Program-made: the position numbers and the translations under genes
In this document: piece after piece, positions 6,462 to 14,302 of the stretch
Position numbering within the stretch: the stretch's first letter is position 1
How the letters are laid out: each line of letters starts with the position of its first letter
Assembly (NCBI GenBank): GCA_002279285.1
Contig: NCBR01000011.1
Span: 1-19,106 of the forward strand
Source: Acidobacteria bacterium 37-71-11
GTDB taxonomy: Bacteria > Acidobacteriota > Thermoanaerobaculia > Thermoanaerobaculales > Thermoanaerobaculaceae
DNA: 19,106 bases
Reading direction: 5' to 3'
The notes under the pieces: model-generated
What the model saw: the letters and a program-made list of their open reading frames with translations, nothing else
Database searches by the model: none
Told to the model about the DNA's origin: nothing

Positions 6462-7601
6462 TCAGGGCTTCGGCGCGGCCTTGCCGGCGCGGATCTCGCC
6501 CGCGTGGGTCACGAGGCAGCCCCTGATGATCTCGTCCTCGAGGTCGAGCTTGAACGCCTCGTCCTTCCAGAAGGCGAGCACGAATGCGGTGAGGTTACGC
6601 GAGTAGAGCGTGCTGCCGTGCCACGGCACCTCCGCGGGAGGGTTCTCGGGCCCGCAGATCGTCACCCCGTGCGCCACGACGGTCTGCCCGGGCACGGTCA
6701 GCTCGCAATTGCCCCCCGCCTCCGCCGCAAGGTCCACGATCACGGAACCGGGCTTCATCGCCTCGACCATCGCCGCCGTGATCAGGCGCGGGGCCGTCAC
6801 CCCGCCGATCAAGGCGGTCGTGATCACGACGTCGGAGGCGGCGCAGCGCTCGGCGATCAGTTCGGCCTGCTTGCGGTAGAAATCGGCGGACAACTCCCTG
6901 GCGTAGCCGGAGGCATCCTGCCCTTCCTCGGCGACGGCCCCGACGAACTTGGCGCCGATGCTCTCGACCTGCTCCTTGACGGCCGGCCGCGTGTCCGTCG
7001 CCTCCACCGCCGCGCCGAGGCGGCGCGCGGTGGCGATCGCCTGCAGCCCGGCCACCCCGGCGCCGATCACGAACACCTTGGCCGGGAACACCGTGCCGGC
7101 CGCGGTCATCAGCATCGGGAAAAAACGCGGCAGATGGTTGGCCGCGAGCAGCACCGCCTTGTAGCCCGCGATGTTGGCCATCGAAGAGAGCGTGTCCATC
7201 GACTGCGCCCGCGTGATGCGCGGGATCAGGTTGACGGCGAAGGTGGTGATGTTGCGCGCGGCCAGCATCGCCACCACATCCGGGTGCCGCGCCGGCACCA
7301 GGGTGCCGAGCAGCATCGCGCCATCGCGCATGAGCTCGGTCTCGTGCGTCCCCAGTGTCTGGTTGAGAGCAGGCGCCTGCACCTTGACCACGAGGTCCGC
7401 GCCGGCGTACAGCGCCGTCGCATCCTCTTCCAGGGTGGCGCCGGCCTCCGCGAACTGGGCGTCGGTGAAGAACGCGCGCTCCCCGGCGCCGCGCTCGACG
7501 GACACCGCGATCCCGGCCGTGACGAGCTTGCGAACGGATTCGGGGACCAACGCGACGCGCCGCTCCCCGGCCCGGATCTCCCGCGGCACCGCGATCCTCA
7601 T
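6462..7601 (-). CDS. pntAA: NAD(P) transhydrogenase alpha subunit, NAD(H)-binding part
   Basis: 379 residues from the ATG at 7601, which gives the standard N-terminus MRIAVPREIRAGERRVALVP. A GTG 42 nt upstream is in frame but adds a non-family extension. This is domain I of transhydrogenase: RITRAQSMD (128-136) is the mobile-loop/active-site region, and GAGVAGLQA (180-188) is the Rossmann dinucleotide-binding loop followed by ATDTRPAVKEQ. It resembles alanine dehydrogenase in fold, but the split neighbours pntAB and pntB settle the identity. It binds NAD(H) in the cytoplasm. The ribosome-binding GGAGG is about 10 nt upstream and partly within a small hairpin loop. Confidence 0.95.
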   Translation of the reverse strand: MRIAVPREIRAGERRVALVPESVRKLVTAGIAVSVERGAGERAFFTDAQFAEAGATLEEDATALYAGADLVVKVQAPALNQTLGTHETELMRDGAMLLGTLVPARHPDVVAMLAARNITTFAVNLIPRITRAQSMDTLSSMANIAGYKAVLLAANHLPRFFPMLMTAAGTVFPAKVFVIGAGVAGLQAIATARRLGAAVEATDTRPAVKEQVESIGAKFVGAVAEEGQDASGYARELSADFYRKQAELIAERCAASDVVITTALIGGVTAPRLITAAMVEAMKPGSVIVDLAAEAGGNCELTVPGQTVVAHGVTICGPENPPAEVPWHGSTLYSRNLTAFVLAFWKDEAFKLDLEDEIIRGCLVTHAGEIRAGKAAPKP

Positions 7602-7606
7602 CGGCG

Positions 7607-7620
7607 GCCTGCCTCCAGGC
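7607..7620 (-). promoter_or_regulatory. hairpin presenting the pntAA Shine-Dalgarno in its loop
   Basis: On the minus strand GCCTG-GAGG-CAGGC forms a 5-bp stem with a GAGG tetraloop; the SD GGAGG consists of the last stem base plus the loop. It is 5-6 nt from the ATG. It may keep the SD exposed or limit ribosome access. A role is inference. Confidence 0.4.
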
Positions 7621-7649
7621 GAGGTATGGACCTCATCTCGCACTCGGGA

Positions 7650-7659
7650 AACGATCGTT
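7650..7659. promoter_or_regulatory. perfect 10-bp palindrome upstream of pntAA
   Basis: AACGATCGTT lies in the 103-nt gap between tyrS and pntAA, about 48 nt before the pntAA start. It could be a half-site cluster for a regulator; a 10-bp palindrome can also occur by chance. No convincing -35/-10 pair was seen in this gap, so pnt may be co-transcribed with tyrS. Confidence 0.25.
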
Positions 7660-7704
7660 GGTGCGCGCTATTCCCGCCGCCGCGCCGCGGCGGACCGGGT
7701 GCGC

Positions 7705-8937
7705 CTAGTCGAAGCGGATGCGGGCGAAGCGCCGCTTCCCGACCTGGGCCAGGTGCTCGCTGCCGGCGCGCGTGTCGAGCGTCGCGAACGGGTCGCGCAC
7801 CGTCTCGCCCGCGATCTTCACCCCGCCCTGTTGGAGCAGGCGGCGCGCCTCCGCGTTGCTGGGCGCGAGCGCCGCGAGCACCAGGACCTTCACGACCGGG
7901 AGCGGCTCCGGGGAGGCCGGGAGCACGACCTCGGCGACCTCGTCGGGGACCTCGTGCTTCTGGTGGACGGTGCGGAAGTGCGCCTCGGCCGCAGCGGCGG
8001 CGGTGGCGTCGTGGAAGTCGGCGGTGATCGTGCGGGCGAGCTCGAACTTCACGTCCATCGGGTGGCGCTGGCCGCTCGCAACCGCTCTCTTGAGCGCCTC
8101 GACCTGGGCGGGGGCGAGGTCGGTGCACAGCGTCCAGTAGCGCCACATGAGGGCGTCGGACACGGACATCAGCTTGCCGAACATCTCCTCCGGCGCGTCC
8201 TCGACCGCAATGTAGTTGCCGAGCGACTTGGACATCTTCTCGACGCCGTCGAGACCCTCGAGCAGCGGCAGGGTCATGACGATCTGCGGCGGCAGGCCGA
8301 GCTTGCCCATCAGGTCCCGCCCGACGAGCAGGTTGAAGAGCTGGTCGGTGCCGCCGAGCTCGACGTCGGCCTTGAGCGCCACCGAGTCGTACGCCTGCGC
8401 CACCGGGTAGAGCAGCTCGTGCAGCGAGATCGCCTCGCCGCCCGCCAGCCGCTTCGCGAAGTCGTCGCGCTCGAGCATCTGCGCCAGCGTCACCCTGGCG
8501 GTCAGGCGGATCCACTCCTCGCTCGTGAGCGCGCCCAGCCAGCGCGCGTTGAAGTCGATCACCGTTGCGGCCGGGTCGAGGAGCTTGAAGATCTGGCGCT
8601 TGTACGTCTCGGCGTTGACCGCGACCTGCTCGCGGGTGAGCTGCGGCCGGGTCGCCTTCTTGCCGGTGGGGTCGCCGATCATGCCGGTGAAGTCCCCGAT
8701 CAGGAACACGACGCGGTGACCGAGCTGCTGGAAGTGCCTCATCTTGCGGATCACGACCGCGTGGCCGAGGTGGAGGTCGGGTGCGGAGGGGTCGAAGCCG
8801 ACCTTGACCGTGAGCACGCGCTTCTCGCGCTGGGCGGCGAGGAGGCGAGCCTCGAGGTCCTCGGGGCGCACGACGTCCACGCACCCCTTGAGCAGGAGGT
8901 CCATCTGCTCCTTGATCGCAGGTCTTCCCTCAACCAT
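7705..8937 (-). CDS. tyrS: tyrosyl-tRNA synthetase
   Basis: 410 residues. The class I signature HLGH is at 56-59 and KMSKS at 234-238; KVGFDPSAPDLHLGH, DFTGMIGDPTG and LGGTDQLFNLLVGRD are typical of the TyrRS group with the shorter catalytic domain. An S4 RNA-binding domain occupies roughly the last 65 residues (EARRLLQQGGVKIAGE). The enzyme charges tRNA-Tyr in the cytoplasm. The ATG at 8937 is chosen because GGGAGG lies 4-5 nt upstream; an in-frame GTG at 8952 would add five residues. The preceding gene on the same strand ends 25 nt upstream. Confidence 0.97.
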   Translation of the reverse strand: MVEGRPAIKEQMDLLLKGCVDVVRPEDLEARLLAAQREKRVLTVKVGFDPSAPDLHLGHAVVIRKMRHFQQLGHRVVFLIGDFTGMIGDPTGKKATRPQLTREQVAVNAETYKRQIFKLLDPAATVIDFNARWLGALTSEEWIRLTARVTLAQMLERDDFAKRLAGGEAISLHELLYPVAQAYDSVALKADVELGGTDQLFNLLVGRDLMGKLGLPPQIVMTLPLLEGLDGVEKMSKSLGNYIAVEDAPEEMFGKLMSVSDALMWRYWTLCTDLAPAQVEALKRAVASGQRHPMDVKFELARTITADFHDATAAAAAEAHFRTVHQKHEVPDEVAEVVLPASPEPLPVVKVLVLAALAPSNAEARRLLQQGGVKIAGETVRDPFATLDTRAGSEHLAQVGKRRFARIRFD

Positions 8938-8962
8938 GACGCCTCCCGGCACCCGCGGCGCG

Positions 8963-10885
8963 TTAGCCCCTGGGCGGGTTGGATTTTCGCACAGCGGGCC
9001 GGGCGGGTCTCGGCGTCGCCGCCGGCGGCGCCTGGCCGCGGGCGTAGCGAGTCAGCTTCTCCCACGCCGGGAGGGCGGCGACCACCTTGCCGACCTCGGC
9101 CGCGTCGGCCCCGAGGAGGTCGGCCTCGGTCGGCACGATGGGGAGGAACGCGGCGGCCGCGACGCGCGCCGTGGCCGCCCCGACATCGCCGTAAAACGCG
9201 GCCAGCACCTCGCGCGCCGCGGTGGCGACCTCGCCGGCCGGGGCCTTCGCCGCCGCGGCCTTCTTCCACACGCCCGCGAGCCTGGTGTCGAGCGCGGGCA
9301 CGTGCGGGCCGCCCGCGGCCGCCACGGTCAGCACCAGCCTCCCGGCGGGCGCCAGCAGCATCGTCGTGATCCCGGGTTCGAGCGCGAGGCGGTCGCGCAG
9401 CAGTTGGGCCGCGACCATGCCGGCGGCGGTGGGCGGCAGTTCGACCACCCCCACGATCTCGGGGGCGTCGGCGCTGACGGTCCAGTTCAGCCCCGGCCCG
9501 CCGGGCGCGGCGCCGGCGGTCACCTGCCCCGGAGGGATGCTGCCGAAGAACTTGCCGACGGCCTCGCTGCCAACCTCGAGGTCGGCCGGCAGCGCGAGCG
9601 CGATCGAGAACGCTTCCCCCGCCGGGACGTCCGCCAGGCCGAGCGAGCGCATCACGACCGCCTCGAGGTCGTCGTGGGCGGCCGGCCGCACCGAGGTGAC
9701 GCCGTCGCTCACCTGCTCGATGACGTCGGTGAGTGCGGCGGCGGGCGCGGCGACGGCGACCGCCGGGACCCCGGCCAGCTCCCGCACCGTCGTCATCCAA
9801 CCTTTACGCGCCGCGGCAGTGGCCGCGGCCGCCACGACCTCATGGCCGGCGCGCGGGGCGACGTTGCCGAGCGCGACGGCGACCACACCGATCTCGCCGG
9901 GGATCCAGCGCACCTGGACGACCGCCCCGTTGTCGAGCGTCTGCCGCGCCTCGTCTTGCGGTCGCCGCTCCTGCTCCACGACCGTCGCAAACCCCGCGTG
10001 CCCGCCGAGGACCTGGCGCGCGAGTTCGGCGAGCGTGGCGGCATCGACCACCGGCGTGGCGAGCACCGCGGCGACCCGCCCGCCGAGGGCGAGGCGTTCC
10101 GCCAGATCGCGCGCCACCGGGCCGCCGCGGACGGCAGCCTGGACCGCCCGCGCCTGGCAGGCGGCCAGGGCACGCGCCACCTCCTCGGCCGTGGCCGGCG
10201 TCGACGTGAGCGCGGCCAGCCGCTGGCGGAGGCGGCGAACGAGGGCGCGCGGGTGCTCGTTGCCGGCCGCCAGACGGACCGCCATGCGGGCGCAACCGTC
10301 CTGCAGCTCGCTCTCCACCCTGACGTCGGGGAACTCGGCGGCGAGGCGCGCCTGGACCCAGGCCACGAGCGCCGGGGTGAGGTCGGCGCGCGGGTCGTCG
10401 GGGGGAGGGAGCGCGAAGACGAGCTCGACGCGGTTCGAGCTGCCCAGTTGCACCGCCACGCCACCGTCGGCCAGCACGCAGCGGGTGCGCGGCAGCGGCC
10501 GCGCCGGGACCGCATCGAGGGCGGCCAACGCATCCTGCAGCTCCCGCGCCGGGACCGCTCCGAGCGCGACGACGGCGCCGGCGCCGCCCGCCGAGAGCTG
10601 ACCGGCGAGATCCGCGACGGCCTGCGGCGCCAGGAGCGACGGCACCGTCACGCTCCACAGTTGGGCGCCGCGGCGCGGCCGCACGGTCACTGGGAACCCG
10701 GCAATCGCGGCCGGGGGGACGGCATCGGCGGGCACCACGGCGGCGAGGTGTTCGACGTCGCCACCGACCACTTCGATCACGGCGACCGGCACGTCGCGGC
10801 CGGTCCGCCACTCGCTCGTGACCTGGGCGCCCGCCGGGAGCGCGGCGGCGAGCGTCACACCGAGTGCCAACATGCGCTTGCCCAT
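8963..10885 (-). CDS. secreted M16 (insulinase)-like protein, zinc motif absent
   Basis: 640 residues from ATG 10885, with a signal peptide (MGKRMLALGVTLAAALPAGA, cleavage probably before Q21). Two halves look M16-like. One has a beta strand rich in ELVFALPPP, then a helix and TPATAEEVARALAACQARAVQ ... ATPVVDAATLAELARQVLGG, the usual end of an M16 unit. The other begins QTLDNGAVVQVRWIPG and continues to GKFFGSIPPG. The catalytic HxxEH motif is not found, so it resembles the inactive partner subunits of M16 heterodimers, or has another periplasmic role. No HxxEH partner gene is in the window. A long open frame continues upstream, but only this start has a signal peptide and a -10 element. Confidence 0.55.
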   Translation of the reverse strand: MGKRMLALGVTLAAALPAGAQVTSEWRTGRDVPVAVIEVVGGDVEHLAAVVPADAVPPAAIAGFPVTVRPRRGAQLWSVTVPSLLAPQAVADLAGQLSAGGAGAVVALGAVPARELQDALAALDAVPARPLPRTRCVLADGGVAVQLGSSNRVELVFALPPPDDPRADLTPALVAWVQARLAAEFPDVRVESELQDGCARMAVRLAAGNEHPRALVRRLRQRLAALTSTPATAEEVARALAACQARAVQAAVRGGPVARDLAERLALGGRVAAVLATPVVDAATLAELARQVLGGHAGFATVVEQERRPQDEARQTLDNGAVVQVRWIPGEIGVVAVALGNVAPRAGHEVVAAAATAAARKGWMTTVRELAGVPAVAVAAPAAALTDVIEQVSDGVTSVRPAAHDDLEAVVMRSLGLADVPAGEAFSIALALPADLEVGSEAVGKFFGSIPPGQVTAGAAPGGPGLNWTVSADAPEIVGVVELPPTAAGMVAAQLLRDRLALEPGITTMLLAPAGRLVLTVAAAGGPHVPALDTRLAGVWKKAAAAKAPAGEVATAAREVLAAFYGDVGAATARVAAAAFLPIVPTEADLLGADAAEVGKVVAALPAWEKLTRYARGQAPPAATPRPARPAVRKSNPPRG

Positions 10886-10903
10886 AGCCCTATCATAGCT
10901 GTC
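10886..10903. promoter_or_regulatory. shared symmetric -10 between two divergent, apparently leaderless genes
   Basis: The 18-nt intergenic region contains CTATCATAG, a near-palindrome. On the plus strand TATCAT (10891-10896) lies 7 nt before the ATG at 10904; on the minus strand TATGAT (10897-10892) lies 6 nt before the ATG at 10885. Each matches TATAAT at 5 of 6 positions. CATAGC is repeated 11 nt apart (10883, 10894). No clear -35 is seen on either side. Confidence 0.55.
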
Positions 10904-11833
10904 ATGCGACTCTCTCCACTCTCGCCCCGCGTCGTCGCGCTCTCCTGGGGGGCCGCGCTGATCCTCTGGCCGCTGGCGTGGCTGCTGCTCGCGGTGGCGC
11001 AGGGGGCCGGCACCGCGATGGCCGGGGGCGGCTGGATCGGCGTGGCGGTCCCGTTCGGCGCCCACCCGTGGGGCATCGTCAACGAGCCGAACGTCGCGTT
11101 CGCGGGCTCGCGCGCCGCGCTCTTCCTGTACTGGCTGGCGCCCCCCCTCCTGGCGCTCGCCGTCGCCGTCGTGGCGCCGACGCTGCTGCCGGTCCCGCCG
11201 GGGTGGCTCGCCGAGGTCGGCGTCTTCCAGATCGCGGTTGCGAGCTCGGTGCTCGGCCTCGGCGTGGCCGCCCGGTTGGGGGCCGCGGACGGGCCGGCGG
11301 CCGGCCTCGCGCGGTTCTGGGGTGTGCCGGTGCCGGTCTTTCAAGTGGTGTCGGCGCTGCTCGGAGTCATCGTCGTCCAGCTGGCCGTCGCCCGCTTCGC
11401 CGGCCACCTCTGGAGCGAGCCGAATGGCCCGACGCGCTCGCGCCGTCTGTTGGCGGCGGTGGTGCACGTCTTTCCGCCGGCCGTCTGCTGGGCCGCGGCG
11501 GTGCTGGCGCTCGGGTGGGCGCTGCCGCCGGGCGCCCTGCTCGGCGGCGGGGCGGTGCTGGCCGGCGCCGTGTTCGGGGCGTGGCACTGGATGCCGCGCT
11601 CGCCGTTGCGGCCCCGGCCCGAACTGACGGTCTGGCGGGTTGTGGCGGTGTGGGTGGTGGCGGTGGTCGTGTTCGGTGCCGCGGTCTGGGCCGGGGCGCC
11701 GCGTCTCGGTCACGGCACGGCGCTGGTGTGGGGGGTCCCGGGGATGACGAACAACGTGCGCACCGGGATGGCCGTGGTCCGGCTCACGCCGCCCCCCGCC
11801 CCGAAAAAACCGCCGGCACGGTCAACACCATGA
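10904..11833 (+). CDS. polytopic membrane protein of unknown function
   Basis: 309 residues. I recognise no family. About seven hydrophobic segments lie near residues 12-33, 70-94, 106-124, 146-166, 182-207, 211-230 and 244-265, with a long extracytoplasmic or cytoplasmic loop around 34-69 (GGGWIGVAVPFGAHPWGIVNEPNVAF). After the last helix the tail includes PRLGHGTALVWGVPGMTNNVRTGMAVVRL and a Pro/Lys-rich end. Histidines occur at the second and fifth segments' edges, but no metal or heme pattern is clear. The ATG is placed by the -10 element 7 nt upstream. The last 50 nt overlap the 3' end of the opposite-strand sugar transferase gene. Confidence 0.75.
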   Translation: MRLSPLSPRVVALSWGAALILWPLAWLLLAVAQGAGTAMAGGGWIGVAVPFGAHPWGIVNEPNVAFAGSRAALFLYWLAPPLLALAVAVVAPTLLPVPPGWLAEVGVFQIAVASSVLGLGVAARLGAADGPAAGLARFWGVPVPVFQVVSALLGVIVVQLAVARFAGHLWSEPNGPTRSRRLLAAVVHVFPPAVCWAAAVLALGWALPPGALLGGGAVLAGAVFGAWHWMPRSPLRPRPELTVWRVVAVWVVAVVVFGAAVWAGAPRLGHGTALVWGVPGMTNNVRTGMAVVRLTPPPAPKKPPARSTP

Positions 11834-13214
11834 TCTTGGTGTCGAGCCAGAGCGACCAGTGGTCGATGTAGGCGAGGTCCAGCTCCATCCAGGTCGCGAA
11901 GTCGAGGTTTGAACGGCCGGAGACCTGCCACAGGCAGGTGATCCCCGGCTTCATGGCCAGGCGCCGGCGCTGCCACGGCTCGTACTGCTCGACCTCGTCC
12001 GGGATCGGCGGCCGCGGCCCGACCAGCGCCATGTCGCCCACCAGGACGTTGAGGAACTGCGGCAGCTCGTCGAGTGACGAGCGCCGCAGCAGCCGGCCGA
12101 CCGGCGTGACCCGGGGGTCCCCGGGCGCCTTGAACACCGGGCCATCCATGACGTTGAGGTGTTCCACCTCGCCGCGCATCCGCTCGGCGTTCTCGATCAT
12201 GGTGCGGAACTTGAGCAGCACGAAGCGGCGGCCGTGCAGGCCGCAGCGCACCTGCCGGTAGAGCACCGGGCCGCGCGAGGTGAGGCGGACGGCGGCGACG
12301 ATCAACAGCCACAGCGGCGAGAGCAAAAGCAGCGCCGCAGCCGCCGCGACGACGTCGATGACGCGCTTGACGAACAGGGCGAACGGGGCGATCGGCGAGG
12401 TGGCGAACGTCAGGAGGGGGATGCCGTTGAGCGCCTCGACCTCGACGTGGGGCCGGAGGTGCGGGAACGGACGCAGCGCCACGCGCACCCGGATCCCGAG
12501 CTCCTGGCAGCGGACGAGCACCGGTTCGAGCTCCCCCAGTTCGCGGGTCGGCACCGCGAGCACCACCTCGTCCACGACCTCGTGGGTGAGCAGGTCGAAG
12601 AGGGAGCGGACGTCGCCCACGACCGGGAACTCGCCGACCCGGGTGCGGCTGCAGCCGTCAGCGTCCACCAGGCCGAGCAGGCGCAACCCCCAGACGCGGT
12701 GCGCCACGACCTGGCGCGCCACCGCCACCGCCTCGTCGCCGCACCCCACGACGACCACGACCCGTTCCGGCGCCTCGGCGAGCTTGCGGCCGATCGCGGT
12801 GCGCCGCTCGGCGACTCGCGCCGCGGCGAGCACGACGCCGTTGATGAGGCCGAAGAGCAGGAGGAACGGACGGGAGACGAAGTCCAGGCGCAACAGATAG
12901 CTGGCCGCGGCGAGGACGAGCACGCCGATGGCCGCGACGCGCATCTCCTTGAACGCCTCGCGGCGCAGCGAGAGCACCTCGCCGGGCGCGGTGAGGCGGT
13001 GCGCGGCGAGCAGAAGCATCCAGAGGGGGAGCACGACCGCGAGCAGGGGGAGGTAGTCGGAAAGCGGGTAGAGGCCGCCGGGGAAGAGCGACGGGGCGAT
13101 GCGCGGCAGGAGGTTGGAGCGCAGCTGGTGGGCGAAGAGGAAGCTGCCGGCCGTGAGGGCGACGTCGAGGAGCAGTCGGCGGTAGGCGATCAGGCGCGCG
13201 GGCTCGCGGAGCAC
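11784..13214 (-). CDS. polyprenyl-phosphate sugar-1-phosphate transferase (WcaJ/WbaP-like)
   Basis: 476 residues with the architecture of this family: four N-terminal helices (about 12-130), a CoA-binding-like Rossmann domain (about 150-265, VVVVVGCGDEAV), a re-entrant helix (KRVIDVVAAAAALLLLSPLW, 283-302) and the catalytic bacterial sugar transferase domain. Motifs include LLKFRTM (333-339), SSLDELPQFLNVL (379-391), VGPRPP (398-403) and KPGITCLWQVSGRS (422-435). The end TVPAVFSGRGA is typical. It transfers a sugar phosphate from a nucleotide sugar to undecaprenyl phosphate, the first step of exopolysaccharide or O-antigen assembly. The GTG start overlaps the preceding gene by 25 nt, with GGAGGGG just upstream. 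It is the last gene of the operon. Confidence 0.93.
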   Translation of the reverse strand: MLREPARLIAYRRLLLDVALTAGSFLFAHQLRSNLLPRIAPSLFPGGLYPLSDYLPLLAVVLPLWMLLLAAHRLTAPGEVLSLRREAFKEMRVAAIGVLVLAAASYLLRLDFVSRPFLLLFGLINGVVLAAARVAERRTAIGRKLAEAPERVVVVVGCGDEAVAVARQVVAHRVWGLRLLGLVDADGCSRTRVGEFPVVGDVRSLFDLLTHEVVDEVVLAVPTRELGELEPVLVRCQELGIRVRVALRPFPHLRPHVEVEALNGIPLLTFATSPIAPFALFVKRVIDVVAAAAALLLLSPLWLLIVAAVRLTSRGPVLYRQVRCGLHGRRFVLLKFRTMIENAERMRGEVEHLNVMDGPVFKAPGDPRVTPVGRLLRRSSLDELPQFLNVLVGDMALVGPRPPIPDEVEQYEPWQRRRLAMKPGITCLWQVSGRSNLDFATWMELDLAYIDHWSLWLDTKIMVLTVPAVFSGRGAA

Positions 13215-14302
13215 AACCCCTCCAGCACTCGTTCGTAGGCGGAGGCCACGTCGTCCCAGCGGTAGCGCTCGGCCACGCGCGCCTGTGCCGCCGCGCCGAG
13301 GCGTTCGAACCGCCGGGGCGCGGCGAGGAACTCGGACAGCGCCGCGGTCAGGCCGCCGTCCGCAAACGTGAACGGCACGCCGGCGCCGCCGGCGACCTCG
13401 CGGTTCGGCATGTTGTCGAGGAAGAACACCACGCGCCCGGCTCCCATCGCTTCTACGAGCGCCGGGTGGGTTCCGCCCACCTCGGTGGCGTGGATGTAGG
13501 CACGGGCGTGGAACAGGAGCTGCCGGTACTCGTCGCCGTAGACCGGCCCGGCGAGCACCACCCTGGGGTCCTCGGACGCGAGCTGGCGGACGCGGCGGAC
13601 GAGGGCGCGGGCGTACGGTGCGCCTCCGACCAGCACGAGCGGGACGTCGCCGGGGACGGCGGGGTAGGCAGCCGCGACGCGGTCGGGGTTGTTCTCGGGC
13701 TCGAAGCGCGAGACGTAGAGCAGATAGCCCTCCGGGGCGAGCCCGAGCCGGCGTAGCGCCGAGTCACCCTCAGGGTGCGGCAGGTCGCCGCCGTACGGGA
13801 TCATCACCGAGGCGCGCCGCCACGCCCGGCGGTAGTAGCGCTGGATCACGGCGGCGTCGGTGACGACCGCGTCCGCCCAGCGCGCCGACAGCCGCTCGCA
13901 GACGCGGTAGTAGGCGCGCCCGAGCCGGCCCCACTTGCGGCGCTTGCGCTCCAGGCCGTCGACGTTGAGCGCGACGCGGAGGCCACGGGCGTGGAGGAGG
14001 GGGAGCAGCGGCGCGTTGGCGGCGTTGCACAGCAGCACGACGTCGAACCGCCGCCGGCTGACGTCGAGGCACGACAGCAGCGTGTGGGAGAGCGTCTCGA
14101 GCGCCTTCACCCGCAGTGCCGGCAACGTGCGGACGCGGGCGCCGCGGTACGCCGCGACGCCGGGCGCCGCGGCGTGCGCACGGGTGTAGACGGTCACCTC
14201 GTGCCCGGCCGCCGCCAGGCGAGCGGCAAGTTCCTCCGCGAACGTCTCGAAGCCGCCGTAGCGCGCGGGGATGCCGCGAGTGCCGAGGAGCGCGACGCGC
14301 AT
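13190..14302 (-). CDS. glycosyltransferase family 4 with DUF1972 N-terminal domain
   Basis: 370 residues, GT-B fold. The N-terminus MRVALLGTRGIPARYGGFETFAEEL is diagnostic of the DUF1972 group, which includes rhamnosyltransferases of capsule and O-antigen clusters. The donor-binding half shows GYLLYVSRFEPENNPD (192-207), VLVGGAPY and HATEVGGTHPALVEAMGAG (271-289), which carries the E-x7-E-like motif. There is no signal peptide; it should act on lipid-linked intermediates at the inner face of the membrane. The ATG overlaps the previous stop by 1 nt (TGATG). Donor sugar cannot be read from the sequence. Confidence 0.92.
   Translation of the reverse strand: MRVALLGTRGIPARYGGFETFAEELAARLAAAGHEVTVYTRAHAAAPGVAAYRGARVRTLPALRVKALETLSHTLLSCLDVSRRRFDVVLLCNAANAPLLPLLHARGLRVALNVDGLERKRRKWGRLGRAYYRVCERLSARWADAVVTDAAVIQRYYRRAWRRASVMIPYGGDLPHPEGDSALRRLGLAPEGYLLYVSRFEPENNPDRVAAAYPAVPGDVPLVLVGGAPYARALVRRVRQLASEDPRVVLAGPVYGDEYRQLLFHARAYIHATEVGGTHPALVEAMGAGRVVFFLDNMPNREVAGGAGVPFTFADGGLTAALSEFLAAPRRFERLGAAAQARVAERYRWDDVASAYERVLEGLCSASPRA

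Noticed and set aside
7674..7693. GC hairpin between tyrS and pntAA as a Rho-independent terminator
   Set aside because: The stem is good but no T-run follows on the minus strand; such GC stems are frequent by chance at this composition.
4728..8027. 1099-codon plus-strand frame opposite the pnt genes
   Set aside because: Compositionally biased Arg/Asp/His translation antisense to pntB-pntAB-pntAA; no start signal or motif.
10886..11713. Upstream extension of the M16-like minus-strand frame
   Set aside because: It is antisense to the 7-helix membrane gene, with a His/Arg-rich translation. The signal peptide and -10 place the true start at 10885.
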